Below, in pieces: positions 9,821 through 20,019 of a stretch of DNA of 64,000 bases. The translations under genes and the position numbers were made by a program. How positions within the stretch are numbered: position 1 is the stretch's first letter; each line of letters opens with the position of its first letter. The stretch is from Straminergon stramineum (taxonomy: Eukaryota > Streptophyta > Bryopsida > Hypnales > Calliergonaceae). Below the pieces are notes generated by a model, which was not told the DNA's origin, made no database searches, and saw only the letters and a program-made list of their open reading frames with translations. Location of the stretch: contig OY987269.1 in the NCBI GenBank assembly GCA_963920665.1, positions 14,572,501-14,636,500 of the forward strand, given 5' to 3'.

Positions 9821-11410
9821 ATGTCTACTTCAAAGGAAGGAAGTAGTACAAGTCGGATATCGGCTTGGGACAAGGACCTTGATAATCCTGCAGCATTTGT
9901 TGTAGATATAACTACCAAGGAGGTAATTGGGGGTGCCGGACCATCCAAGACAAAGAAGTCCAAGACAGCACACGATAAGGACCCTACCTATCCCCCAGCA
10001 CGATATACGACCTATGCGCATGAGGCTTGTCTCCAATGGTATGAGGAAAAAAGTGTACAATATTTGGAGAGGAAATACTTGAGAAATAAAGAGGCAGGCA
10101 TCCAATCCTTGAAGGATGAGTTGGAGGAATTTATTACAAGGAAATGCAAGGAATCTTCGGACTATGTAGATGTGGATGAAGTGTATTTCAACCAATGGCA
10201 AACGTGGATTGGCAATTGCCTACAAACTGGTATATTCAACACCAAGAAGTTGATGCTTGAGTTGCGACCTATAGTGCCTGGATTTGGAGAAACGGATAGG
10301 GCCCAGGAGTTCCGTGAGAAGATGGATTGGTGGCAAATTGCAGCAAAAAGATTGTCAAGGTCTGAAGCTAGGGGTATGGGGTGGCAGACGGATGCATTGA
10401 AGGCTGCATTTACAAGAGATAGTGGTTCATGTATCATGTGGGTCTACTCAGAGGCCAAGGTGGTCCCACTTACTAGATTTGACCGTCAAGGAGGATATGC
10501 AAAGGTGCGCAAGGTACACATTGAAGGGATGTCCACGATCCCAACGCATGTACATTTCGCGGGGAAATTGTCAAAGCAAAGGAACAAACGCGATGCGAGG
10601 GTGGAATGGTCAGTGGAGGCTTTGGTATGCCCGTTGAATCATCCGGCCATTATTAAATTCCTAGCTGTCCATGACCAAACAATGGAAGCATACACTTTGT
10701 GGTGGAATGGTGGTAATTTCAAAGAGTTGCTTCATTTGAATGAGAAGGTGGTGTCGCATGCGGAATGGCATGAAATCAAGTTGGTCAAGCAACTTACAGG
10801 CCAACAACAAAAAGAAATTAGCCTCTTTCGAAGACACAAGGCGAAGTTGGCGTGGGCCCTGGTTTATGTGACAAGTCTCGTGCACAATGCTGGGGTGCTG
10901 CACAATGACTTGTCACCTGTAAACATATTGTTGCATTATCCCCCCTTCTTGGACGAAGAGATCAACATTGGGATTTGTGATTGGGGAATTACAAGTCGTA
11001 TTCAAGAAGGAGCTCCCTCGCATTTTGGATATGAAAAACAAGAAAAACTTGATGCTGAGAGGATGGGCCGTTGGTGGGCAGCTCCAGAGTTGTTCTATTT
11101 GTTTGGGCCAGAGGGTTCAGATACGAGTTTAGATGTGATGAAAGCGACCTACAAATATTCGGTGAAGTCCGACTCTTATTCCATTGGAAAGTTGACCCAA
11201 CGCATGAACATAGAACACATGGTTGAATACGACAAGGACTTATTTAGAAATCATGAGTCATCAAGGTACTTTGCCATGAAGTTACGTGAACTAGTTGATG
11301 TTGATGTTAACAAAAGACCAACATGTGCGCAAGTGGTGGACCTCCTCATGGGTAAACCATGGTTCATGAAACCACCCGAATTCGTCTTTCGAGACTCTGT
11401 CCTCTCATAG
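9821..11410 (+). CDS. Protein-kinase-like protein with variant catalytic motifs (HND, DWG)
   Basis: An intact single-exon ORF of 529 codons starting at ATG 9821. Residues 1-215 form an unrecognised charged N-terminal region. The kinase fold follows: a Gly-rich loop at 224-229 (GGYAKV), a candidate ATP-binding Lys at 249, the catalytic loop HNDLSPVNILL from 361 (H361, D363), the metal-binding motif as DWG at 387-389 instead of DFG, APE at 421-423, a KSDSYSIG helix-F motif and KRPT near the end. HND in place of HRD and DWG in place of DFG are atypical but keep both catalytic aspartates, so activity is possible. A Ser/Thr-type role is inferred. It shares its upstream minisatellite and leader with the WCHI genes, suggesting common origin or regulation. 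Confidence 0.8.
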   Translation: MSTSKEGSSTSRISAWDKDLDNPAAFVVDITTKEVIGGAGPSKTKKSKTAHDKDPTYPPARYTTYAHEACLQWYEEKSVQYLERKYLRNKEAGIQSLKDELEEFITRKCKESSDYVDVDEVYFNQWQTWIGNCLQTGIFNTKKLMLELRPIVPGFGETDRAQEFREKMDWWQIAAKRLSRSEARGMGWQTDALKAAFTRDSGSCIMWVYSEAKVVPLTRFDRQGGYAKVRKVHIEGMSTIPTHVHFAGKLSKQRNKRDARVEWSVEALVCPLNHPAIIKFLAVHDQTMEAYTLWWNGGNFKELLHLNEKVVSHAEWHEIKLVKQLTGQQQKEISLFRRHKAKLAWALVYVTSLVHNAGVLHNDLSPVNILLHYPPFLDEEINIGICDWGITSRIQEGAPSHFGYEKQEKLDAERMGRWWAAPELFYLFGPEGSDTSLDVMKATYKYSVKSDSYSIGKLTQRMNIEHMVEYDKDLFRNHESSRYFAMKLRELVDVDVNKRPTCAQVVDLLMGKPWFMKPPEFVFRDSVLS

Positions 11411-11650
11411 GATTTGATGTAATAGTTTTCTAGCGGGAATAGTAACGTTGGCCACCTTATGAGCATCTCATTTTGGAAAAGAAATGCAAGTGTATAAACT
11501 ATTTTTAATGTGAAGTGCATGTTTGGACCCAAAATATTGAGTATTGTACAGACACATCACCTACTTGCATGCATTTGGGTTTGAATATGAATTCTTTGCA
11601 TGGTTCATTTGGAGGTAAGGCAATCTAATTGTTAAGGCAATCTAATTTCA
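11411..11650. other. 3' flank of the kinase-like gene, no further gene seen
   Basis: AT-rich sequence between the kinase-like stop and the next minisatellite. No terminator or polyadenylation signal can be assigned with confidence. Confidence 0.4.
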
Positions 11651-11654
11651 CTAT

Positions 11655-12000
11655 TCAGTGAAGGTATGTGCCTTTGCGGTCGGGGGTTTGGGATCCGCGG
11701 TCGCCCCAGACCCGCACGCGCCCCCAGTCACGGTTGCACCAGACCCGCATGCGCCCCCAGTGTGCGTTCCCCTCACCCGCGGTCGCGCCAGACCCGTTGT
11801 CGCCCCACCATACCCGCAGTCGCCCCCAGACCCGCAGTCGCCATCACCCGCGGTCGCTGGCGGTGGTCTTGGACCCGCGGTCGCCTTCCCGACCCGCACG
11901 CGCCCCCCCCCCCCCCTTGGACCTGCACGCGCCCCAGAGCCGTGCTCGCCCTGAGGCGACTGTCGGTACAAAATCAGACCCTAAACCCGCAGTCTCCCAT
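11655..12000. repeat. GC-rich minisatellite upstream of the WCHI gene at 12.3 kb
   Basis: Units of ACCCGCGGTCGCCCCAG and ACCCGCACGCGCCCCC, including a long C run near 11910. Orientation is again ACCCGC...GTCGCC on the coding strand of the downstream gene. Confidence 0.85.
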
Positions 12001-12009
12001 CTTTCCCTT

Positions 12010-12050
12010 TTGCGCCTTGTCTTTTATCCACCTGGAAGTGGCTCATTGCA
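12010..12050 (+). promoter_or_regulatory. Shared 5' leader element, second copy
   Basis: Begins TTGCGCCTTGTCTTTTATCC and continues CACCTGGAAGTGGCTCATTGC, matching the leader before the kinase-like gene at most positions. Confidence 0.45.
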
Positions 12051-13310
12051 GGCTTGAGAGGGGAGGTGGGTGTTGTGAGGAGGATATTCTATGTCTCCTC
12101 ATGTCACTTTCATCCATTGATTGTAAATCACACCGAATTGTTTGAAACTTGATTGTGATTGTAAATGCTCATGTTGATGTATTTGTAAATGTGAATTACC
12201 ACGAGGTAATAGATTTAAGTTTGGACAACCACGGTTTTAGGCTTGGTATATTTGGCATAGTATTCGAGTAGAATTGATCGTATAGATTGAGCACTATGGA
12301 GAATGAGCCCCCACCATTGACGCCTGCCACAATCAAACGCCTTACACGACAAGAGATGAAGCTCATCCGCAACAAGGGTCGGAAACGGTCCGGTAAAATT
12401 CACAAGAAGCGTGTGGCCATTTTGATCCATCCAAAGATTAAGGCATTTAAAGGTTGGAGAAATGAACCTGAGCCTTGGAGTTACAAAACCGTTTGCAAAT
12501 ACGTGGATTGGTGCCACATCAGCAAATTATTTCCCTTGTGTCGGCACAAAGAGCATTTGAAGCAAAACAAAGTAAATCTTGCATACTCCAAGGATGAGGG
12601 CTTCATACTTAGATGTTGTGAGGTGTGGAAGCACTTGTATTTGGAGGACTCAACTTACCGAAACGACAATTTCTGTTTCTTTCTTGTGAGCACGGTGTAT
12701 GCTGAATATGTGTTGAAGAAGGAGGTGGATTGGTCAACATTGAAGGAGGTCCCTATTGCGATCATTCCAGAGACTACAAAAATTTTACCACCAGATGAAC
12801 CTGTGGATGTAAAGAAGATGTTATCCAAGGTGAAGCGTGGGAAGTCATTTGTTCGCGATGAAAGCGTGGTTTGGTCAGAGACTTCTAGCTCTGATCTACA
12901 CACCCATGAATACGATGGACATTCTTTCCACAGCGATGAGGAGGAGGTTGCCATACAAGAATCTAGGCTGGCTGTGGATGTGGGAGTCGACCAAAGTGGA
13001 CAATCAGCTCAAGAGCCCATCATAGTACAAGATACGGATGAAGAAGGCATGGATGATGGGGTGGCTAGGAGAGTGGACTCCGTTTTGTGAGAGGGTGACG
13101 GGAGTGGTGGAGGAAGCGATTCAGAAAATGAAGAGGCAATGTTGCTTGCCAAAATAGAAAGTGCAAAATTAGCATTGCGTGCAAAGAACGAGCAATTGAA
13201 AACTTTGAAGGAGCAAGAAATGAATCCCACTTTCGTAGAGGTGTTGAAGCAACAGTTGAAGGCCATAACGAACGTCATCAAAGAGAATGACAAGGGCTTC
13301 CATTCCTTCA
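12034..13310 (+). repeat. Left copy of a 1,277-bp duplication ending exactly at the N gap
   Basis: Aligns without an indel (constant offset 1,477) to 13511-14787. I counted roughly two dozen substitutions, about 2 percent. The left copy ends at the first N and the right copy begins right after the last N, the pattern expected when two contig ends overlap but were not merged. Confidence 0.85.
12296..13310 (+). pseudogene. WCHI-family protein, copy B (nonsense mutation, runs into gap)
   Basis: Starts at ATG 12296 and matches copy C at 13773 almost codon for codon. It contains the complete WCHI block (YVDWCHISKLFPLCRH... to KKEVDWSTLK) and the acidic Ser/Asp region. It stops at TGA 13088-13090 where copy C has CGA (Arg) at 14565-14567. 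The same frame then continues open into the gap, including the start of the coiled coil. If the gap is an assembly artefact, this is an allele or a sequence error rather than a second gene. Confidence 0.75.
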
Positions 13311-13510
13311 NNNNNNNNNNNNNNNNNNNNNNNNNNNNNNNNNNNNNNNNNNNNNNNNNNNNNNNNNNNNNNNNNNNNNNNNNNNNNNNNNNNNNNNNNN
13401 NNNNNNNNNNNNNNNNNNNNNNNNNNNNNNNNNNNNNNNNNNNNNNNNNNNNNNNNNNNNNNNNNNNNNNNNNNNNNNNNNNNNNNNNNNNNNNNNNNNN
13501 NNNNNNNNNN
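13311..13510. other. Assembly gap, 200 N
   Basis: Exactly 200 N, a round number typical of a fixed-size placeholder. Homologous sequence lies on both sides. Confidence 0.97.
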
Positions 13511-14787
13511 GGAAGTGGCTAATTGCAGGCTTGAGAGGGGAGGTGGGTGTTGTGAGGAGGATATTCTATGTCTCCTCATGTCAATTTCATCCATTGATTG
13601 TAAATCACACCGAATTGTTTGAAACTTGATTGTGATTGTAAATGCTCATGTTGATGTATTTGTAAATGTGAATTACCACGAGGTAATAGATTTAAGTTTG
13701 GACAACCACGGTTTTAGGCTTGGTATATTTGGCATAGTATCTGAGTAGAATTGATCGTATAGATTGAGCACTATGGAGAATGAGCCCCCACCATTGACGC
13801 CTGCCACAATCAAACGCCTTACACGACAAGAGATGAAGCTCATCCGCGACAAGGGTCGGAAACGGTCCGGTAAAATTCACAAGAAGTGTGTGGCCATTTT
13901 GATCCATCCAAAGATTAAGGCATTTAAAGGTTGGAGAAATGAACCTGAACCTTGGAGTTACAAAACCGTTTGCAAATACGTGGATTGGTGCCACATCAGC
14001 AAATTATTTCCCTTGTGTCGGCACAAAGAGCATTTGAAGCAAAACAAAGTAAATCTTGCATACTCCAAGGATGAGGGCTTCATACTTAGATGTTGTGAGG
14101 TGTGGAAGCACTTGTATTTGGAGGACTCAACTTACCGAAACGACAATTTCTGTTTCTTTCTTGTGAGAATGGTGTATGCTGAATATGTGTTGAAGAAGGA
14201 GGTGGATTGGTCAACATTGAAGGAGGTCCCTATTGCGATCATTCCAGAGACTGCAAAAATTTTACCACCAGATGAACCTGTGGATGTAAAGAAGATGTTA
14301 TCCAAGGTGAAGCGTGGGAAGTCATTTGTTCGCGATGAAAGCGTGGTTTGGTCAGAGACTTCTAGCTCTGATCTACACACCTATGAATACGATGGACATT
14401 CTTTCCACAGCGATGAGGAGGAGGTTGCCATACAAGAATCTAGGCCAGTTGTAGATGTGGGAGTCGACCAAAGTGGACAATCAGCTCAAGAGCCCATCAT
14501 AGTACAAGATATGGATGAAGAAGGCATGGATGATGGGGTGGCTAGGAGAGTGGACCCCGTTTTGCGAGAGGGTGATGGGAGTGGTGGAGGAAGCGATTCA
14601 GAAAATGAAGAGGCAATGTTGCTTGCCAAAATAGAAAGTGCAAAATTAGCATTGCGTGCAAAGAACGAGCAATTGAAAACTTTGAAGGAGCAAGAAATGA
14701 ATCCCACTTTCGTAGAGGTGTTGAAGCAACGGTTGAAGGCCATAACGAACGTCATCGAAGAGAATGACAAGGGCTTCCATTCCTTCA
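13511..14787 (+). repeat. Right copy of the 1,277-bp duplication
   Basis: Counterpart of 12034-13310, beginning at the first base after the gap. Confidence 0.85.
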
Positions 14788-15164
14788 AAAGAAATCGCGA
14801 TTTTTATTTGAAGGAAATGAAGAGTGGGAAGGTGCATAAAATGGACCATTATTTGATATGGGAATCAAAACTCGAAACCCTTGTCCGCAAACGTCAGCAG
14901 GTAGAGAATGAAAGGCGAAGCCTAGAACTTCAAATAATGGAGAAGAAGAAAGAATATTACGAGGCTGCCGTCCAGCACGTTCCAAAAGTAGAGCTTTTAG
15001 CTTCTTCCTCAACATATGGTAGTGTTGTTGGAGAAGTAGCAACGCTTGAGAAGTTGGTGAAGTTCCATGAGCAAAGATTACCATTGATGGTATCGGAGTT
15101 GGGAGCTTTGAGGGCAGAAAGTCGTTTTTTTCGGATTGGTATAAGTGGAATAGAGCTAGCATAG
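13773..15164 (+). CDS. WCHI-family coiled-coil protein, copy C (intact)
   Basis: The only full-length member here without an internal stop: 463 codons from ATG 13773. A basic N-terminus (KGRKRSGKIHKK) may act as a nuclear signal. The WCHI block covers about residues 50-150: EPEPWSYKTVCKYVDWCHI, then RCCEVW, then YAEYVLKKEVDWSTLK. Residues 180-280 are acidic and Ser-rich, and 285-430 form heptad-rich coiled coil in two segments. There is no RING finger, unlike the copy at 16.5 kb. Upstream come the shared leader and, beyond copy B, the minisatellite. I do not recognise the family; a scaffold or DNA- or protein-binding role is only a guess from composition. Confidence 0.75.
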   Translation: MENEPPPLTPATIKRLTRQEMKLIRDKGRKRSGKIHKKCVAILIHPKIKAFKGWRNEPEPWSYKTVCKYVDWCHISKLFPLCRHKEHLKQNKVNLAYSKDEGFILRCCEVWKHLYLEDSTYRNDNFCFFLVRMVYAEYVLKKEVDWSTLKEVPIAIIPETAKILPPDEPVDVKKMLSKVKRGKSFVRDESVVWSETSSSDLHTYEYDGHSFHSDEEEVAIQESRPVVDVGVDQSGQSAQEPIIVQDMDEEGMDDGVARRVDPVLREGDGSGGGSDSENEEAMLLAKIESAKLALRAKNEQLKTLKEQEMNPTFVEVLKQRLKAITNVIEENDKGFHSFKRNRDFYLKEMKSGKVHKMDHYLIWESKLETLVRKRQQVENERRSLELQIMEKKKEYYEAAVQHVPKVELLASSSTYGSVVGEVATLEKLVKFHEQRLPLMVSELGALRAESRFFRIGISGIELA

Positions 15165-16490
15165 GGAAGTCTAATGTAGAATTACAACAAATGGGTCCGG
15201 AGCCCATTTTGAAGGACTACCTCAATACAAAATAAAATACCTAGGAATACAATGAGGATAAATACTTTCACCATGATTATTTTGTATTTTGCCTATCATG
15301 GTGTTATAAAGAAATGCAATGTTTTGAGATAAAACAATGTATATGGTGTCTTGAAGCAATGTCTGTACTAGAATAGTTAAATTGGTGTGGGCACACTAGT
15401 GGTGTGCATGGAAGGGAGAAAATGCCACACCATTTTTGGATCTTACAACTTTTCTATATGGATGAATATGTCTCTCTCATGTTTTGGGAGAAGGTGATGG
15501 TATGATGAATGGAATGGGATTCTTGCACATAATTACAATCGAATAGGAACATGAGATTGATGGGAAGTTCTTGATTCTTGACTGTAAAAGTTGACATAGT
15601 ATTTTCACTATTTTGTGAGAATGTCGTCATGAAATCTACAGTACAACTTGTATTAATGATTTTCATATGAATAGTGGAGAACGAAAAACCAATTATGCCC
15701 CAAATACCATATTAATCGAGGAAATTTATTGAACTTATTTGTCTCGGGTGATTTGCTGCATTGTTCCTCCTTGTATATAGGATTTTTTAGAATTCTAGCT
15801 TTAGCGTAATTTGAAGAAAATTACAATGGATATTGAGGAATTAGGTACTAGGTTTTATATGTAAGTTGGCCTACTCATGTTTTTTATGAATTTTAATTTT
15901 GACCTCCAAGGACAGGGTGAACCATTTGAAGGTATGGTAATGTGAAGTCAACAAGTCAACATCCACAAAAAGGGGCATGTTGTATTTGAACCCCTTTTAT
16001 TCCTTCTTTGGCCAAGTATCTTGAAAGCTTAGAGGAAAAGCTTCGTATAATTAGAACCTCACGATTTTTAAGAATATGAAAGGAAATATCCAATTGGACA
16101 ATGATGCTCCACTCTAGTGAGTAGTGACCTAGTTTTCTTCTCAATGCAAGTGAAATTAATTTGAAAAGTTAAACTTTAAGAGCTTTGTTGATTTGATTCA
16201 TACAAACTATTTTTGGAAGAACTCGAAAAGATCATTCTCGATATGATTTCAGAAATTGGTGCTTTGGTAGAGAGGAAAAAAAGGTAGTATTAAAGAAAAA
16301 TCAATGCCATATGGAATTGCCGTACATAGGTATGCTAGGAAGTCGTAGAAGTGGAATGAAAGAAGCAAACCCTAAACCACTCCATCGTACTTGCCAAAAC
16401 AACTAGAAACATAGTGTAACTAAAACCTAACCCTTACTTGTCATCTATTATGATGGGAGGTAAGGCTAAATTGCATGATTCCTACGAATG
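15165..16490. other. Intergenic, AT-rich, no gene recognised
   Basis: Region between convergent genes. Small open frames lack family features. Confidence 0.5.
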
Positions 16491-16491
16491 T

Positions 16492-18984
16492 CTAGTCAAT
16501 TACATTTGGGTTGTTTTGAGAGGCACTTCCTTCACCTTGTTCGTAGGTCGATGCTTTCCCAACCCCTAGCTTTCGCTTTGCACGGGTTCGTGAAGCTGGT
16601 CTATTTGCCTTCAAAATTGATTGCAACACGTTGGAGTCCTGTAGAGCTTGGAGGGTCCTTGTTGTTTGCGGAGAATGTGCTTCCAACAAGTAGTCAAGTG
16701 CTTGACTTTGGTAATATGGTCCGTACGTAGAGTCCAGGTAAGCCATACTAGTCAAGTCTTCTAGGGAGGCACTATCATCTTGATTAGCCACCCTTTCTCC
16801 TTCTAAATTCCAACGGTGTCGTTGTGGATGAGGACCCCATTTGAAGGTTGAAGAGGTCTTGTCCCAATATCCACCAAGGCATTGGAAGAAGAATGCCCTC
16901 CTCCCTTCGTTTTGTGGCCCCTTTCCCATGAGCCTCGGTGCAACTTTGGCAATTTCGTTTGGGTTTGTTTCCCAATTCAATTGCGAGCTAGCAGGTCCTT
17001 TTTCTTGATCATGTTGTCCTTCTCGCCAACTCCAAACCAAATCTCGGCCCCACAAGGTTGTGTCAGCCGTAGTATCACGTGTGTGTTCCCAAGAAGGAGG
17101 CATGTAGGTCGTCAAGTTGAACATGGTATACAGGCGATCATGGAATGGTGCTGAACAAATCACACAACGTCGTCTAATCAAGCATTGTGTGATGAGACAT
17201 TGGGGGTGGTATACATGCGCACAAGATCCTAGTGCCTAATCCCCTTCGGGGCCAAATTGTTCAAGACATATGGGGCATTTGGTATGGTCCAAAACAAAAG
17301 GTGCAGGCTTGGGCCACAATAGCATTCGTTTCTTCTCTTCTATATGGCTAGACATTTGGTTTTCATGGTCCCAACCATTTTTGCTCCAATCTATGACCTC
17401 CTTTTGTGGCAATTCCACCATGCACATGTTATTGGGAAACATGTCCTCCAACAATGCCCATGACGTCAGTCCATTCTCACGTTTAGGAGCATTTGCAACA
17501 AAGTTTCTAGAAACTTTCTCTAGCTCCTTCGCAACTTGTTGGGATCTATCCACGGAGAGAATGCAGGCGACCTTCCAATGGTAGTATGTGGTAGTCAACT
17601 CAGCCAACTTTCTTCGAAGCATCTTATTTTCTTCTTGAAGTCCATGGTCTTTCTCCAATTGAATAATTGATGGAACCACAGGAAACGAAAGAGAGTCTTG
17701 GGTCCCATTGAGGTCAATTGTGTCATTGGTAGTATATCTTGTGACAATAGTAGGAAGTGTATTTGGAATGATGGGGGAGCGTCTAGTGCGCTTGGCAAGA
17801 GGAGAACGCTGAAGGATATGGTTGATAAGGTCCCCCACAACCTTGTCCACATTTTGGAGGTTCTGCTCAACAAAGGCGTCATCCATATCCGACAAAGTGA
17901 AAGTGTCAGGGTCTTTCTCACGGAGGCGTTGCAGTTTTGTAGTTTGTTGAGAGATGAGTGTATTTTTTTGTTCACACTCACATCGCAATTTCCTCATTTC
18001 ATTCTGTAGTGAAGAAATTTCAACATCTTTGGTCTTGAGGAGGTCCTGAGCTTTTGCCAAAGTCATAATGTCATGGCTTAAGCCCATTGTTGATGGAGAA
18101 ATGGGAACACGGTTAGTTTCTTCCATAGCCATGTCCTCATCGGGCCCAAAGTCGAAGACGTCATTTGTGCGCTGTGTTGGCAGTGATGGGTTAGGAACTA
18201 TAGTTGGAATCGATGCGGGTCCCACTCGTGTTGTTGAATGCCGTACTCTAGATGGTTGCCTTGGTCGTTGTCCCATGGATGTTGCGGGTCCTTCTACAAC
18301 TTCATTTTGAACCTCATTGGGGCAAACAGATTGCTCCACGATTCGTATGACCCTATGGACACGCGTACCATCAGAGTCATCATCTTCTTTAGACTCCTCA
18401 GTGTCAACCTCAGTGGCAGGGGTTTGTGTTTTGTATGCACTTCGAATAGGACCAAGTCCCCCCTCAGGAAAAGCTAAAACTCCTTTTGGGATGAAACCAC
18501 TCTCTGGACGAGTGACATATGTACTTCCCTTGATTGTGCTCCAATCAACCTCTTTGTTTAGAGCGACCTCAGCATATGCTCCTCTAGCAAGGAAGAGGGG
18601 GACCTCGTTCCTATCTACAAAGGCGGTTCTGTAGAGGACTTGCCACAATTCAATGCATCTTTGAAGGAATGCTGGGTTCTCACAATACTTCAAGTTGGCC
18701 TTATTGGTGTGCCGATTATAATGATGATGCCATAAAGGAAAGAACTTACCGATGTGGCACCACTCGATGTAGTCTTTGCAGGTTTGTATTGTCCAAGGCT
18801 TTGGTTCTTCATTCCAATCCTTAAAAGCAAGGTGGGCTTCACTATTGAGCACATGCAATCACTTCCGATGAATAGTGCCCCTACGCTTGCGATGTTTGTC
18901 TTTGGCAGCCTTCTGTAATGCCCCGGCGATCTGTGCAGCAGCGGAGATAGGCAATGCCCTGGCATTGTTAACTCCAGTGGCCAT
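16492..18984 (-). pseudogene. WCHI-family protein with C-terminal RING-H2 finger, two nonsense codons
   Basis: One reading frame runs from ATG 18984 (MATGVNNARALP) to 16492, broken only by TGA at 18859-18861 and TAG at 17236-17238. The TGA falls where copies B and C have Arg or Cys after IHKK. The WCHI block reads PKPWTIQTCKDYIEWCHIGK and ends VALNKEVDWSTIKG. An acidic region, two coiled-coil stretches and then a RING-H2 finger follow, with CPIC, CAH, H, C and CVIC spaced as in E3 ubiquitin ligases. The TAG lies between the first and second metal-ligand pairs. Without the stops it would be a ubiquitin-ligase-like member of the family. The C-terminal tail of about 200 residues is unrecognised. 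A TATA-like TATTTAT (19169-19175, minus strand) and a minisatellite lie upstream. Confidence 0.75.
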
Positions 18985-19164
18985 CAATGATTGTCGTGTC
19001 CAAGGCTCAAAAAACTCTTTTGGGAGTTTAGGTGGTCCACAACTACTAAGGTAAGAAGGGTGGATGAATGTAATAAATAGTAAATAGTCAAGGTTCACAC
19101 ATGTAGCCACTAAAGGATACAAGACAAGAAGCCTCAATGAAAGGTGCCCAAAAGGTCTTGGGCG

Positions 19165-19700
19165 AGTGGATAAATAGGTGGGGCGAGTGCAGGTGAGAGT
19201 TGGTCATGGGGCGCGTGCGGGTGGGCGACTACCGGTTGAACCCGCGGTCTCCAGGGGGCGCGCACGGATCTCGGGGAGCGACTACAGGTTTGGTAGGGCG
19301 CATTCGGGTTCGAGGAGGCGACTACGGGTCCAGGGGCGTGTGTGGGTCCTGGGAGGGGCGACCTCAGGTACAAGGGCGCGTGCGGGTCTTTTGGGGGGTG
19401 ACTGCGGTTACAGGGGCGCGTGCAGGTCCTTTGGGGGGCGACTGCAGGTCTTTGGGGCGCATGCGGGTGCCTTGGGAGGCGACTGCGGGTCCCTTGGGAG
19501 GCGACCGCAGGTCTTTGGGGGCGACCGCGGGTAATTTTGAGGCGTTTCTTCTCTTTGGGTTCTCACTTCGTGTCTTTGCTTCGCAGCTTGCCACGTACTC
19601 GACACCCGCGGTCACCCACCAGCCTGAACCCGAAGTCGCCCTACCAGTGGTCGCCCACACCCGTGGTCGCCCAAACTCGAGGTCGCCCACACCCGCATGC
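19165..19700. repeat. GC-rich minisatellite upstream of the RING-type WCHI gene
   Basis: Units alternate GGGGCGCGTGCGGGTC and GGCGACTGCGGGTC on the plus strand, switching to ACCCGCGGTCACC orientation near 19604-19700. It overlaps one arm of the inverted repeat shared with 32.4-32.8 kb. Confidence 0.8.
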
Positions 19701-19888
19701 GCCCCTTTAGGATGCTACGTGGAAGACACGTGTCTGCCACATGGCATCCAGGTGGCCTCACGAGCATGGTAAAATTTTTTTTAAAAGTCAAAGGTAAGTT
19801 TGATTCTATTAGACGGACAAGAGGGTCTACTTGACGTGTTGGACGTCGTGTTCGTCGAGTTGTCGAACTGTCCGTCGGAACAACCATG
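19440..19888 (+). repeat. Left arm of a long inverted repeat (partner 32390-32820)
   Basis: Matches the reverse complement of 32390-32820 over about 430-450 bp, including TTCACTTCGTGTCTTTGCTT-like, TAGGATGCTACGTGGAAGAC and CTTGACGTGTTGGACGT stretches. The match ends abruptly at GGAACAACC (about 19888). The arms face each other across about 12.5 kb containing the CACTA genes. Confidence 0.8.
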
Positions 19889-20019
19889 TTTGTGAATGGT
19901 CACCTAGATTTCCGGGTGCCCTTTTTGCCTTTTTGGCTTTGGTTGTTTTGAGTTTTTAAGTGTGAGGCAGGTTTATTGCCTCTCATTCCATCCTAGCGTT
20001 ACAGTTTATATTTTGTCAT

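Noticed and set aside
12215..13994. Minus-strand ORFs opposite the WCHI genes
   Set aside because: They are antisense shadows; the plus-strand frame is the one conserved across the family.
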